Below are positions 25,863-34,943 of a DNA stretch of 64,000 nucleotides, one piece after another. Made by a program: the position numbers and the translations under genes. Below the pieces are notes generated by a model, which saw only the letters and a list, made by a program, of their open reading frames with translations, made no database searches and was not told where the DNA came from. The DNA is from Thalassobellus sediminis. GTDB taxonomy: Bacteria > Bacteroidota > Bacteroidia > Flavobacteriales > Flavobacteriaceae. Where the stretch lies: NCBI RefSeq assembly GCF_044386045.1, contig NZ_JBISCD010000040.1:806001-870000 (forward strand), in the 5' to 3' direction. Position 1 is the stretch's first letter. Each line of letters starts with the position of its first letter.

Positions 25863-26165
25863 CTATAATTTTTTGCCTTGAACTAAAAAAGTAGATTTTA
25901 TAGAATCTTCTTTAAGGCTTTCAAAACTTTTTCTTTTTCTATCATTTAAAAAACAAGCAAAATCTTCATTAGTATCAAATGAAATAAAATGTACCTCATA
26001 AGGTAATTCTTCTTCAGAATGAATGAAATTATTTTGCGTTGGTCTAATCCTGTATATTAGCTTTCCATTATAATCATTTAGAATAGGAAGTACTAAAGAC
26101 TCATATTCTTTAAAGATGTTCTCTTTTCCTTCTTTAACAAACATTAAAGCGGTTAGATAAATCAT
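25863..26165 (-). CDS. DUF1330-like small protein
   Basis: 100 residues. A dimeric alpha/beta-barrel pattern like DUF1330/YciI relatives: MIYLTALMFVKEGKENIFKE at the start and YEVHFISFDTNEDFACFLND in the middle. Its ATG overlaps the hemCD stop (TAATG), so it is translated with hemCD. Whether it works on a porphyrin precursor, as some heme-degrading dimeric-barrel proteins do, is only a guess. Confidence 0.75.
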   Translation of the reverse strand: MIYLTALMFVKEGKENIFKEYESLVLPILNDYNGKLIYRIRPTQNNFIHSEEELPYEVHFISFDTNEDFACFLNDRKRKSFESLKEDSIKSTFLVQGKKL

Positions 26166-27742
26166 TACACGTAATGTTCGTTTACTAATTCAATTACACT
26201 TTCTACCGTTGGTACTTTTGCAACTCTTACATCGCTAAAATGCTTTCTTGCTTCGTTAGCTGTTGTTTCTCCAATGCAAAATGCAATAACTTCTGCGTTG
26301 TTCTTTTGAACAAAACTTTCAACGGTTGATGGACTATAAAACATAGCTGCTTCAACCGAGTCGTCAACTTTTAAACCATCATATTTGGTTTCATAAGCTT
26401 CAACTTCGTTTACTTTTATATTGTTTTCTTCTAAAATTGTTGGTAAAGCATCTAATCTGATGTCGCTACAAAAGTATGTTACTTCGGTACCTTCAATATA
26501 TTCAACTAAATATTCTGCTAGTTTTTTTGCATTCTTTTCAGCGTGAGCAACTTTACCTATTTTGTTTTCAACTAAGCGTTTGGTACGACGACCAACACAG
26601 TAAATGTTTTTAAATTGAAGTTCGATAGCCGAATAGTTAGTAACTAAAGATTCAACAGCATTTTTACTAGTAATAACAACATTCCTAATTTCATTTTTTA
26701 AGAAACGCGGATGTATTCTATTCAAGCTTATTTTTATAAAATCACTGCTATCAACAACTACTTTTTCATGAAACAACAAACGTTGGTCTTCAGTAAATGA
26801 CTTTGTAGAATAAACTTTTGTTTCTTTAGTAGAATTCTTAATGTTATCCATCAAGCGTTTACCGCCTCGTTCAATAACAAAATCGGCACAAAACTGGGCA
26901 ATATCATGATGTTCTCCTAGTTTTTTAACTCGGGTTACATCAATTTTTTTAGATCCATCCGGACTTAATAAAACGCCTTTAAAGTTAATTTCTTCGTCTT
27001 TTATGTAAGCCAAAGCTCCAATAGGAGCCGTACAACCACCTTCTAATTTATTTAAAAATTCGCGTTCAATACTTGTGCAAATTTCAGTTTCTTCATGATT
27101 TAACTCAGTGCAAGCAGCTTTAATGTCTTCATCTTCTTCTAAAGCAGTAATCATAATAGCGCCTTGTGCAGGAGCAGGAATCATCCAGTCTAAATTAATA
27201 GCTTCTTCGGGTCTTATTCCAATTCTACCAATACCAGCTGCTGCGAAAATGGCTCCGTTCCAACCTTCATTATCTTCAAGTTTTTGTAAACGAGAATTTA
27301 CATTGCCTCTTAAATCGACAATAGTATGTGTTGGGAACCTGTTTAACCATTGCGCACGTCGGCGTAAGCTACCAGTTGCAATAACGGCATCTTTAGCGCC
27401 TAAAAACTCTTCATTGTTTTTAAAAACAAGCGTGTCATTTACGTTACCGCGTTTTAAAACAGCAGCTTGTACAATACCTTTTGGAAGTACGGTTGGTACA
27501 TCTTTTAAGGAATGAACGGCAATATCGATATCGTTATTTAGCATAGCAATATCTAAAGTTCTGGTAAAAATACCGGTAATTCCTAACTCGTATAAGGGTT
27601 TGTCTAAAACTAAATCGCCTGTAGATTTTACAGGAACGAGCTCGGTTTTATGACCTAAATTTTCAAGTTGACTTTGCACTATTTTGGCTTGCCATAGTGC
27701 TAATTCACTATCGCGTGTGCCAATTCTTATGGTTTTAGACAT
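26165..27742 (-). CDS. hemC: fused hydroxymethylbilane synthase / uroporphyrinogen-III synthase
   Basis: 525 residues. Residues 1-305 are HemC: TRDSELALWQA, VHSLKDVPT, TGSLRRRAQW and Cys237 in LEGGCTAPIGA, which binds the dipyrromethane cofactor. About 315-525 are HemD (uroporphyrinogen-III synthase), with VVITSKNAVESL, YCVGRRTKRL and AMFYSPSTVESF. The fusion turns four porphobilinogens into uroporphyrinogen III without releasing the unstable linear intermediate. Overlaps hemA by eight bases and the DUF1330-like gene by one. Confidence 0.95.
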   Translation of the reverse strand: MSKTIRIGTRDSELALWQAKIVQSQLENLGHKTELVPVKSTGDLVLDKPLYELGITGIFTRTLDIAMLNNDIDIAVHSLKDVPTVLPKGIVQAAVLKRGNVNDTLVFKNNEEFLGAKDAVIATGSLRRRAQWLNRFPTHTIVDLRGNVNSRLQKLEDNEGWNGAIFAAAGIGRIGIRPEEAINLDWMIPAPAQGAIMITALEEDEDIKAACTELNHEETEICTSIEREFLNKLEGGCTAPIGALAYIKDEEINFKGVLLSPDGSKKIDVTRVKKLGEHHDIAQFCADFVIERGGKRLMDNIKNSTKETKVYSTKSFTEDQRLLFHEKVVVDSSDFIKISLNRIHPRFLKNEIRNVVITSKNAVESLVTNYSAIELQFKNIYCVGRRTKRLVENKIGKVAHAEKNAKKLAEYLVEYIEGTEVTYFCSDIRLDALPTILEENNIKVNEVEAYETKYDGLKVDDSVEAAMFYSPSTVESFVQKNNAEVIAFCIGETTANEARKHFSDVRVAKVPTVESVIELVNEHYV

Positions 27743-28997
27743 TTTTTGTTGAAGGTTCTAATTGGAACACTTTTTTTATAAGTTCTAGACTCTCGTCTGT
27801 AGAAATCGTGTCATCTTTTAAATGATGCGCGAAATGATTGGTTATTTTTTGAATGATATTATTGCTAATTAATTCGGCTTGAGTTTCATTAAAGTCAGAT
27901 AGTTTTTTGCGTTGTGTATCTAACTCGGCCGTAGCAAAATCATTCAATTTATGTTTTAACGCTTTAATGGTTGGAGCAAACTTTCTAGTTTCTAACCATT
28001 GACTAAATTCTGTTTTAACGTCTTCTATAATAGTTTCGGCTAACGGGATATGTTTTTTACGCGCTTCTAAAGTTTGATCGGTTATTTTTGATAAATCATC
28101 TAAATGAACAAGTGTTACATTGTCTAACGTTTCAACATCTTCATTTACATTTTTAGGAATTGATAAATCTAAAATTAAAAGTGGTTTTTTAGATTGAATA
28201 ATTTGTTTATCTACCGTTGGGCGGTGTGCACCAGTAGCAACAATTAATATATCAGATTCGTTAATTTCTTCTTGTAAATTTGCATAATCTTTAACTAATA
28301 AATTGAACTTTCCAGCAATTTGTTCTGCTTTATCCTTTGTTCTATTTATTAAAGTTATGTGCTCGTTTTTGGTATGTTTTACAAGGTTTTCACAAGTGTT
28401 TCTTCCTATTTTACCTGTTCCGAATAACAAAATATTCTTATTAGAAACATCTTCAACGGTATTAAAAATATATTGAACCGAGGCAAATGATACCGACGTT
28501 GCTCCCGATGAAATATCTGTTTCCGTTTTTATACGTTTGCTTGCTTGAATAACAGAATTAACTAAACGCTCAGTAAAATGATTAAGTAAACTGTGTTTTC
28601 TTGAAAGTTTTGCACTTGATTTTAACTGACTAATAATTTCAAAATCACCTAAAATTTGACTGTCTAAACCAGAACCAACGCGAAACATGTGCGCAATAGC
28701 TTCGTTGTTTTTATATATGTATGCTACTTCTTGAAATTCTTCAACAGTACCTTTTGTATTATCACAAAGTAATTGAATAAGTTGAAAGGGGTGTTGGGCA
28801 AAACCATAAATTTCGGTTCTGTTACAAGTAGAAGTAACTACTAAACTTTCAATATTGTTTTCTTTTGCTTGATTTAGAAGCGCTAGCTTAGAGTCATCAT
28901 CTAAACTAAAGTGTCCTCTTATGTCTGCATCGGCCTTTTTATAACTCAAACCAATAGCATAAAAGTAATTACTTCTTGAAATATTGTACTTCTGCAT
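27735..28997 (-). CDS. hemA: glutamyl-tRNA reductase
   Basis: 420 residues from ATG 28997 (MQKYNISRSNYF). A longer open frame upstream lacks family similarity and covers the promoter, so it is rejected. Active-site Cys is in VVTSTCNRTEIYG; Rossmann motif is LLFGTGKIGRNT. It makes glutamate-1-semialdehyde from glutamyl-tRNA, the committed and usually regulated step. It is first gene of the minus-strand heme unit and faces the AraC regulator. Confidence 0.96.
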   Translation of the reverse strand: MQKYNISRSNYFYAIGLSYKKADADIRGHFSLDDDSKLALLNQAKENNIESLVVTSTCNRTEIYGFAQHPFQLIQLLCDNTKGTVEEFQEVAYIYKNNEAIAHMFRVGSGLDSQILGDFEIISQLKSSAKLSRKHSLLNHFTERLVNSVIQASKRIKTETDISSGATSVSFASVQYIFNTVEDVSNKNILLFGTGKIGRNTCENLVKHTKNEHITLINRTKDKAEQIAGKFNLLVKDYANLQEEINESDILIVATGAHRPTVDKQIIQSKKPLLILDLSIPKNVNEDVETLDNVTLVHLDDLSKITDQTLEARKKHIPLAETIIEDVKTEFSQWLETRKFAPTIKALKHKLNDFATAELDTQRKKLSDFNETQAELISNNIIQKITNHFAHHLKDDTISTDESLELIKKVFQLEPSTKNV

Positions 28998-29021
28998 GTT
29001 GCTATACCTGAAATTGTGAAG

Positions 29022-29029
29022 CAAATGTA
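29022..29029 (-). promoter_or_regulatory. hemA promoter (-7 element)
   Basis: On the minus strand TACATTTG, an exact TAnnTTTG, 24 bases upstream of the ATG at 28997; transcription would start near 29015. The -33 region is T-rich but has no clear TTG. Confidence 0.55.
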
Positions 29030-29098
29030 TATCGATTGCTATAAAAAAAGTAACGCTCAAAGAACTTTTAATATCGTTTGTGGTTTTTTGCCCTGTTT

Positions 29099-29131
29099 TT
29101 TGATGATTATATGATATTTGTCATATTTTTG
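29099..29131 (+). promoter_or_regulatory. promoter of the AraC regulator gene
   Basis: TTTG at 29099-29102, 21 bases, TATTTTTG at 29124-29131. Start near 29138, leader of about 53 bases. It is back to back with the hemA promoter, so one bound regulator could touch both. Confidence 0.55.
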
Positions 29132-29190
29132 CATAGTATATAGCATATTTGAGACGATTAATTTATAACGAATCTAAATAAAGAGGTGTC

Positions 29191-30087
29191 ATGAATGATA
29201 AAACTGATAGTAAAAATGTCGCTAAAGGTTCTTTTGAAGAAACGGAAGTTGATGAAGGGTTTTCTGTATTAGTTCATAAAAATGATAAAAGTGTCGCTCA
29301 AAGTGTTGAGAAGTACATAGATAGCGATTATATACAATTTCATTTTTGTTTAAAGGGATCTAGTAAGTTTCTTTTTAACGAGGGCAGGTATGGTTTAAAT
29401 GTTTCTGAAGAAAATTCGTTGTTGCTTTATAATCCGCAACAAGATTTGCCTATAAATCTTCAAGTGGAGCCAAACTCTTGGATGGTTTCGGTATTAATTT
29501 CTATAAAAAAGTTTCACGGTTTGTTTTCTCAAGAAGCTGATTATATTTCATTTTTAAATAATGATAATAAGGATAAGAAATATTATAAAGAGGGCATTAT
29601 TTCGCCATCCATGGCTATTGCTTTAAATCAGTTAATTAATTTTAATTTAAACCATTCTATAAAATCTTTATACTTTAAAGGTAAGGCTTATGAACTTTTA
29701 AGTTTGTATTTTAATAGAAGTGAAGATGCTAATGTTGAGCAATGCCCGTTTTTAGTTGATGAAACTAATGTTATTAAAATAAGGAAAGCTAAAGATATTG
29801 TCGTATCTAGAATAGCCGAACCACCAAGTTTACAAGAATTGGCAGATGAAATAGGGCTAAGTCTTAAAAAGCTTAAAGAAGGATTTAAACAAATATATGG
29901 CGATTCGGTATTTAGCTTTTTGTTTGATTATAAGATGGAAGTTGCTAGAAAATTGTTAGAAGCAGGAAATGATAATGTTAATGAGGTTGGACTTAAAGTA
30001 GGGTATAGTACTTCGAGTCATTTTATTGCTGCATTTAAAAAGAAATATGGCACTACGCCAAAAAAATACATCATGTCTTTAAATTAG
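29191..30087 (+). CDS. AraC-family transcriptional regulator divergent from hemA
   Basis: 298 residues. The C-terminal AraC domain has two helix-turn-helices (SLQELADEIGLSLKKLKEGF and NVNEVGLKVGYSTSSHFIAAF, ending GTTPKKY); the N-terminal sensor (about 1-180) has no cupin motif I recognise but resembles PchR-type iron/siderophore regulators in layout. Its position between hemA and hemH suggests control of heme or iron supply. Followed by a 53-residue peptide gene and hemH on the same strand. Confidence 0.9.
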   Translation: MNDKTDSKNVAKGSFEETEVDEGFSVLVHKNDKSVAQSVEKYIDSDYIQFHFCLKGSSKFLFNEGRYGLNVSEENSLLLYNPQQDLPINLQVEPNSWMVSVLISIKKFHGLFSQEADYISFLNNDNKDKKYYKEGIISPSMAIALNQLINFNLNHSIKSLYFKGKAYELLSLYFNRSEDANVEQCPFLVDETNVIKIRKAKDIVVSRIAEPPSLQELADEIGLSLKKLKEGFKQIYGDSVFSFLFDYKMEVARKLLEAGNDNVNEVGLKVGYSTSSHFIAAFKKKYGTTPKKYIMSLN

Positions 30088-30106
30088 AATTAAAAAAAAG
30101 AAAAAG

Positions 30107-30268
30107 ATGAAATATTTAACTCCCGAAATTGAAGCTTTATCTAAAAATGAGAACACGAAATCTTTAGCAAGAACAAATGTGTCTTGTGGCATTTTTCAAG
30201 ATTGTGATTATAATGAAGCGCGTCCAAAATTATATCATCAAAAAAAATCAGATAAAAGTAAAGGTTGA
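30107..30268 (+). CDS. small protein between AraC regulator and hemH
   Basis: 53 residues, start ATG 30107 after an AAAAAAGAAAAAG purine run that can serve as ribosome-binding site, stop at 30266-30268. Reads MKYLTPEIEALSKNENTK, then VSCGIFQDCDY and a basic tail. Two cysteines six apart (27 and 33). The coding is bounded by 19 bases to the AraC gene and 40 bases to hemH, so it belongs to that unit. I recognise no family; a small heme- or metal-responsive protein or a peptide precursor are both possible. Confidence 0.6.
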   Translation: MKYLTPEIEALSKNENTKSLARTNVSCGIFQDCDYNEARPKLYHQKKSDKSKG

Positions 30269-30308
30269 TTTTTAAATTATGTATAATTTACCTGTCTAAA
30301 AAAAAGAA

Positions 30309-31343
30309 ATGAAAAAAGGAATCCTATTAGTTAATCTAGGCTCACCTGATAGCCCAGAACCAAAAGATGTAAAAAAGTATTTAGGTGAATTTTTAATGGA
30401 CGAGCGTGTTATCGATTTGCCACTTGTAGCAAGAACAGCACTAGTAAAAGGTATTATTTTAAATACACGCCCAAAGCAATCGGCTGCAGCATATAAAAAA
30501 ATATGGTGGGAAGAAGGCTCGCCTTTAATTGTATTATCAGAAAGACTTCAAAAGAAAGTACAAGAACAAGTAGATGTACCTGTAGGTTTGGCTATGCGTT
30601 ATGGTAGTATGACTATAAAAAAAGGGCTTCAAGAATTAGTAGATAAAGGTGTTGAAGAGGTATTGTTGTTTCCTTTATATCCACAGTTTGCTATGGCTAC
30701 TACCGAAACTATTACGGTATTAGCCGAAGAACTGCGTCAAGAGTTTTTTCCGAATCTAAAAATAGAATCGGTTCCTGCGTTTTATAACAAGCCCGATTAT
30801 ATTGAAGTGCTTGCTAACTCCATAAAAAAACATTTAAAAGGTAAAAATTACCAGCATTTATTGTTCTCTTATCATGGTGTTCCAGAACGTCATATTCGAA
30901 AAAGCGATGTTACTAATTCACATTGTAAAATAGATAAAAGTTGTTGTGTAACGCCTAGCAAAGCGCATGAGTTTTGTTATAAACACCAATGTTTAGAAGT
31001 TACCAGGTTGGTTGCTGAAAAATTGCAATTTGAAGAAGGTTCGTATTCTACATCATTTCAATCGCGTTTAGGGTTTGATCCTTGGTTGCAACCTTATACA
31101 GATAGAACTATTGAGCGTTTAGGAAAACAAGGCGTTAAAAATATGGCTATTGTAACACCTGCTTTTGTGAGCGATTGTTTGGAGACTTTAGAAGAAATTG
31201 CTATGGAAGGACAAGAAATTTTTCATGAAATGGGCGGGCAAGATTTTACAACCGTACCTTGTTTAAATGATGATGCCGAATGGGTGGCTTTAATTGCTAA
31301 ATGGATTAAAACATGGAAAGCGTCTAAAACAGCAGCGGTATAA
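30309..31343 (+). CDS. hemH: ferrochelatase
   Basis: 344 residues. GILLVNLGSPDSPEPKDVKKYL at the start (read here in part), the catalytic His in LLFSYHGVPERH, a cluster of cysteines (CKIDKSCCVTP, FCYKHQC) and SRLGFDPWLQPYT are typical. It inserts Fe2+ into protoporphyrin IX. Followed after two bases by the MATE gene. Confidence 0.97.
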   Translation: MKKGILLVNLGSPDSPEPKDVKKYLGEFLMDERVIDLPLVARTALVKGIILNTRPKQSAAAYKKIWWEEGSPLIVLSERLQKKVQEQVDVPVGLAMRYGSMTIKKGLQELVDKGVEEVLLFPLYPQFAMATTETITVLAEELRQEFFPNLKIESVPAFYNKPDYIEVLANSIKKHLKGKNYQHLLFSYHGVPERHIRKSDVTNSHCKIDKSCCVTPSKAHEFCYKHQCLEVTRLVAEKLQFEEGSYSTSFQSRLGFDPWLQPYTDRTIERLGKQGVKNMAIVTPAFVSDCLETLEEIAMEGQEIFHEMGGQDFTTVPCLNDDAEWVALIAKWIKTWKASKTAAV

Positions 31344-31345
31344 TA

Positions 31346-32689
31346 ATGTCTAAAATAGCGTCTCAAGATTTAGGAACACAACCCATTGGGAAATTGTTGA
31401 TTAAACAAGCGGTTCCTGCTTCTATAGGTATTTTAGTCATGTCTTTAAATGTTCTTGTCGATACCATTTTTGTTGGAAATTGGATAGGAGTTAGAGCTAT
31501 TGCTGCTATTAATGTGGTGCTTCCTGTTTCTTTTTTTATTGCGGCTTTAGGTATGAGTATTGGTATTGGAGGAGCATCAATAATATCTAGAGCATTAGGC
31601 GCAAATAATAACGTAAAAGCTTTAAAAACTTTCGGAAATCAAATTACGTTAACCTTATTGTTAACTATCACATTTGTGGTGTTCGGATTATGGTTTGTTG
31701 ATACTATTATACCTGCTTTTGGAGGTAAAGGTGCTATTTTTGCACCCGCTAAAATTTATTATAAAATTGTGCTTTATGGTATTCCTGTTTTAGCATTAAA
31801 TATGATGGGGAATGCTGTAATGAGGGCAGAAGGAAAACCGAAGTTTGGTATGTACGCTATGATGATTCCTTCTGTAGGCAACCTGCTTTTAGATTATATT
31901 TTTATAAATGTATTAGATTTTGGAATGGAAGGAGCTGCTTGGGCAACTACTATTTCATATGTGCTTTGTTTTCTTTTTATTTTTTGGTTTTTTATGTCTA
32001 AACGATCTGAATTGAAGATTGATTTTTCGCATTTCGGATTGAATTTAGGTATAGTTTCAGAAATTGGTGCTTTAGGTTTTGTTACGCTTTCTAGACAAGC
32101 TGTAGTGAGTATTACTTATTTACTTATGAATAATATTTTGTACGATTTTGGAGGAGAAACCTCTGTAACAGCCTATGCTATTGTTGGTCGTATGCTTATG
32201 TTTGCTATGTTTCCTGTTTTAGGTATTACGCAAGGATTTTTACCTATAGCAGGATTTAATTATGGTGCTCTTAACTATGCTAGAGTTAGAAAAACTATTA
32301 ATATTGCTATAAAATACGCCACTATTCTGGCGACATTAGTATTTGTACTTTTAATGGTTTTTCCAGAAGCAATCACAAAAATGTTTACCACAGATGTTAG
32401 TGTGTTAAGACAAACCCCTGGTGCTATGCGCTGGGTATTTGCAGCAACACCTATAGTTGCAGTACAACTTATAGGAGCAGCATATTTTCAAGCCATAGGT
32501 AAGGCTAAACCAGCTTTATTATTAACTTTATTGCGGCAAGGGTTTTTCTTTATCCCACTCATTTTTATTTTGCCCAAGTTTTATGGCGAATTAGGTGTTT
32601 GGATCTCGTTTCCAATAGCAGATGTATTAGCAACTTTGGTAACGGCATATTTTTTAAATAGAGAAGTAGTAAAGACTTTAAAATCTTAA
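31346..32689 (+). CDS. MATE-family efflux transporter
   Basis: 447 residues with twelve hydrophobic helices in two halves; LIKQAVPASIGILVMSLNVLVDTIFVGNW at the N-terminus (quoted in part: PASIGILVMSLNVLVDT) and GALNYARVRKTI after helix seven are MATE landmarks. It exports cationic organic compounds in exchange for Na+ or H+. Packed between hemH and hemJ with gaps of two and three bases, so it is co-transcribed with them; a link to porphyrin efflux is possible but unproven. Confidence 0.93.
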   Translation: MSKIASQDLGTQPIGKLLIKQAVPASIGILVMSLNVLVDTIFVGNWIGVRAIAAINVVLPVSFFIAALGMSIGIGGASIISRALGANNNVKALKTFGNQITLTLLLTITFVVFGLWFVDTIIPAFGGKGAIFAPAKIYYKIVLYGIPVLALNMMGNAVMRAEGKPKFGMYAMMIPSVGNLLLDYIFINVLDFGMEGAAWATTISYVLCFLFIFWFFMSKRSELKIDFSHFGLNLGIVSEIGALGFVTLSRQAVVSITYLLMNNILYDFGGETSVTAYAIVGRMLMFAMFPVLGITQGFLPIAGFNYGALNYARVRKTINIAIKYATILATLVFVLLMVFPEAITKMFTTDVSVLRQTPGAMRWVFAATPIVAVQLIGAAYFQAIGKAKPALLLTLLRQGFFFIPLIFILPKFYGELGVWISFPIADVLATLVTAYFLNREVVKTLKS

Positions 32690-32692
32690 ATT

Positions 32693-33241
32693 ATGGAATA
32701 TTATAATTATATAAAATCGTTTCATCTCATTTTTGTAATTACTTGGTTTGCTGGTTTGTTTTACATTCCACGCTTGTTTGTTTATCAAATAGAAGCTTTT
32801 CATAAACCCTCGCCAGAAAAAGAAATTTTAGGAAAACAATTAAAGCTTATGGCAAAACGCTTGTGGTTTATTATCACATGGCCATCGGCTATATTAGCAA
32901 CTATTTTTGCTGTTTGGCTACTGGTTTTACAGCCATTTTGGTTGCAACAACCATGGATGCATGTAAAATTAGGTTTCGTTATTTTGCTTATAATTTATCA
33001 TTTAAAAACCCACCAATACTACAAACAATTACAAAACGATGTGGTTAAAAAAACATCAAGTTTTATGCGTATTTGGAACGAGGGTGCAACTTTCATTCTA
33101 TTCGCAGTCGTGTTTTTAGTCATTTTAAAAAGTGCTATTAATTGGGTTTGGGGTGTTGTTGGTATATTGGTTTTAGGCGTTTTAATTATGTTAGGCTTTA
33201 AAGTTTATAAAAGCATACGCGATAAAAACCCTGAAGCTTAA
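32693..33241 (+). CDS. hemJ: protoporphyrinogen IX oxidase HemJ
   Basis: 182 residues with four to five membrane helices. The N-terminal KSFHLIFVITWFAGLFYIPRLFVY (quoted in part: WFAGLFYIPRLFVY) and LKLMAKRLWFIITWPS hold the conserved histidine, arginine and lysine of the HemJ (UPF0093/CopD-like) family. It oxidises protoporphyrinogen IX to protoporphyrin IX and replaces HemG/HemY. Its place after hemH supports the call. Confidence 0.92.
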   Translation: MEYYNYIKSFHLIFVITWFAGLFYIPRLFVYQIEAFHKPSPEKEILGKQLKLMAKRLWFIITWPSAILATIFAVWLLVLQPFWLQQPWMHVKLGFVILLIIYHLKTHQYYKQLQNDVVKKTSSFMRIWNEGATFILFAVVFLVILKSAINWVWGVVGILVLGVLIMLGFKVYKSIRDKNPEA

Positions 33242-33248
33242 TTATTAT

Positions 33249-33349
33249 GGCGTTAACTTTTATCCTGAATTTAGTTCAGGAACAGGTCGGGCTTTTCGTT
33301 AAAAGTTTTGGCTCGATGCGCGCCTCGCCAAAAGCTAACACTGCAATCC
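33249..33349. repeat. dispersed intergenic repeat (AGGTCGGGCTTT core), copy 2
   Basis: GGCGTTAAC, a CCTGAA/TTCAGG hairpin, AGGTCGGGCTTTTCG, and GCAATCCC in the same order as copy 1 at 24590-24737. Lies between hemJ and the histidine kinase gene; the remaining 33350-33446 is unremarkable. Confidence 0.65.
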
Positions 33350-33446
33350 CACATCTATCTGCTAGCTTAATTTTAAGCCATCTTTAGGCTGTTTGGTCTA
33401 ATTATTGTTATATTTATTGAACTTTTAAAAGTCATAGCAAGCATTC

Positions 33447-34904
33447 ATGAAATTAAAAAAACTTTCTCTACGTACCCGTATTTTTTTAGTCATGATATTG
33501 TTGGTGTTACTAGCATCTGTACTTATTTCGGCAGTAGCTTTATATCAGTATCAAGAACAAAGTAAAGATTATCACGGTGGTCGTTTAGCGCGTAAAGAAG
33601 GGAATGTTCAAACACATTTAAAGCGTATTTTAAACGGCAGACAAAATACCTGGGAAGTTAAAACCGAAAATATACCTTTAATTTTCAAAGACGAGATTTA
33701 TAATGTAGCCGATATACATAAGCTTCAAATTATTTTATATGATTTAGAAGGCGCTTTACTGTTATCATCAAAAGCCAGTTTACAAGTTAGTGATGCTGAT
33801 AAATGTTTAAAAGCTGAAGTTTTAAATGAAATTTCAAACAGAGCGGATCATAGGTATGTAGACAAGCATATAGAAAACGGACAAACCTACCAATCTTCTT
33901 ATACCTATTTGGTAGATCAAAAATCAAAACCATTAGCTATTTTAAATATACCATATTTAGAAAGAGATGACTTTTTAACAAACGAACTTTTAGAGTTTTT
34001 AAAGCGTATAGCGTATGCTTTTATGTTTGTTTTATTAGCAGCAATTATTATTGCGTTTTTGCTGTCAAAATACATTACAAAATCATTGCAGGCTATTAGC
34101 GATAAAATTAACACGACTAGATTAGAAAAACGAAATGAAAAGATAGATGTAAACGATACAAGCGAAGAAATCTCAACCCTGGTTAATTCATACAATAGTA
34201 TGATTGATGAGTTAGAAGAAAGTGCTGTGCAATTAGCACGAAGTGAACGAGAACAGGCATGGAGAGAAATGGCAAAACAAGTGGCTCACGAAATTAAAAA
34301 CCCGTTGACACCTATGCGTTTAACAGTTCAAAATTTTCAACGTAAGTTTAATCCTGAAGATGAAAATATTCATTTAAAAGTAGATGAATATAGTAAAACA
34401 CTTATTCAGCAAATAGATACCATGAGTTCTATTGCGTCTGCCTTTTCAAATTTTGCAAAAATGCCAGCGCAACAAAACGAAACGCTAAATGTGGTTAAAA
34501 TTGTAAAATTAGCGCTCGATATTTTTAATGAAGATTATATCTTTTTTACATCAGAATCAGAAGAAGTTATTGCAAAATTTGATAGAACTCAACTAATAAG
34601 AGTGGTTACAAATTTGGTTAAAAATGCTATTCAAGCTATGCCAGAAAATCAAATGCCAAAAATTGTAATTAATGTAGGGTCTAATTCTAAAGATGTTATA
34701 ATTACTGTTTCAGATAATGGTTCGGGTGTCTCTGAAGAAAACAAAGAAAAGGTGTTCGAACCAAAATTTACAACCAAGACAAGTGGTATGGGACTTGGGT
34801 TGGCCATGGTTAAAAACATTATTGAAACCTATAAAGGGAGTATTTCATTTAGCTCAGAAAAAGATAAAGGTACCACATTTAAAGTCACATTTCCTAAAGA
34901 ATAA
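33447..34904 (+). CDS. sensor histidine kinase (HAMP, HisKA, HATPase)
   Basis: 485 residues. Two membrane helices (about 12-32 and 188-210) bracket an extracytoplasmic sensor; a HAMP segment follows; the H-box is VAHEIKNPLTPMRLT near residue 281; the ATPase domain has NLVKNAIQAMP (N-box), DNGSGV (G1) and GMGLGLAMVKNI (G2). The NtrY-like H-box context places it with nitrogen-type kinases. No response regulator adjoins it, so its partner is encoded elsewhere. Confidence 0.94.
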   Translation: MKLKKLSLRTRIFLVMILLVLLASVLISAVALYQYQEQSKDYHGGRLARKEGNVQTHLKRILNGRQNTWEVKTENIPLIFKDEIYNVADIHKLQIILYDLEGALLLSSKASLQVSDADKCLKAEVLNEISNRADHRYVDKHIENGQTYQSSYTYLVDQKSKPLAILNIPYLERDDFLTNELLEFLKRIAYAFMFVLLAAIIIAFLLSKYITKSLQAISDKINTTRLEKRNEKIDVNDTSEEISTLVNSYNSMIDELEESAVQLARSEREQAWREMAKQVAHEIKNPLTPMRLTVQNFQRKFNPEDENIHLKVDEYSKTLIQQIDTMSSIASAFSNFAKMPAQQNETLNVVKIVKLALDIFNEDYIFFTSESEEVIAKFDRTQLIRVVTNLVKNAIQAMPENQMPKIVINVGSNSKDVIITVSDNGSGVSEENKEKVFEPKFTTKTSGMGLGLAMVKNIIETYKGSISFSSEKDKGTTFKVTFPKE

Positions 34905-34943
34905 TTTACTCCTGAGAAGTTGTGAATCTTATTAATATACCAT

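Noticed and set aside
27108..27515. 135-residue open frame on the plus strand
   Set aside because: Antisense shadow of hemCD; no promoter or ribosome-binding site and composition is that of the reverse complement of the real gene.
28998..29060. Upstream extension of hemA
   Set aside because: Covers the promoter -7 element; family N-terminus starts at 28997.
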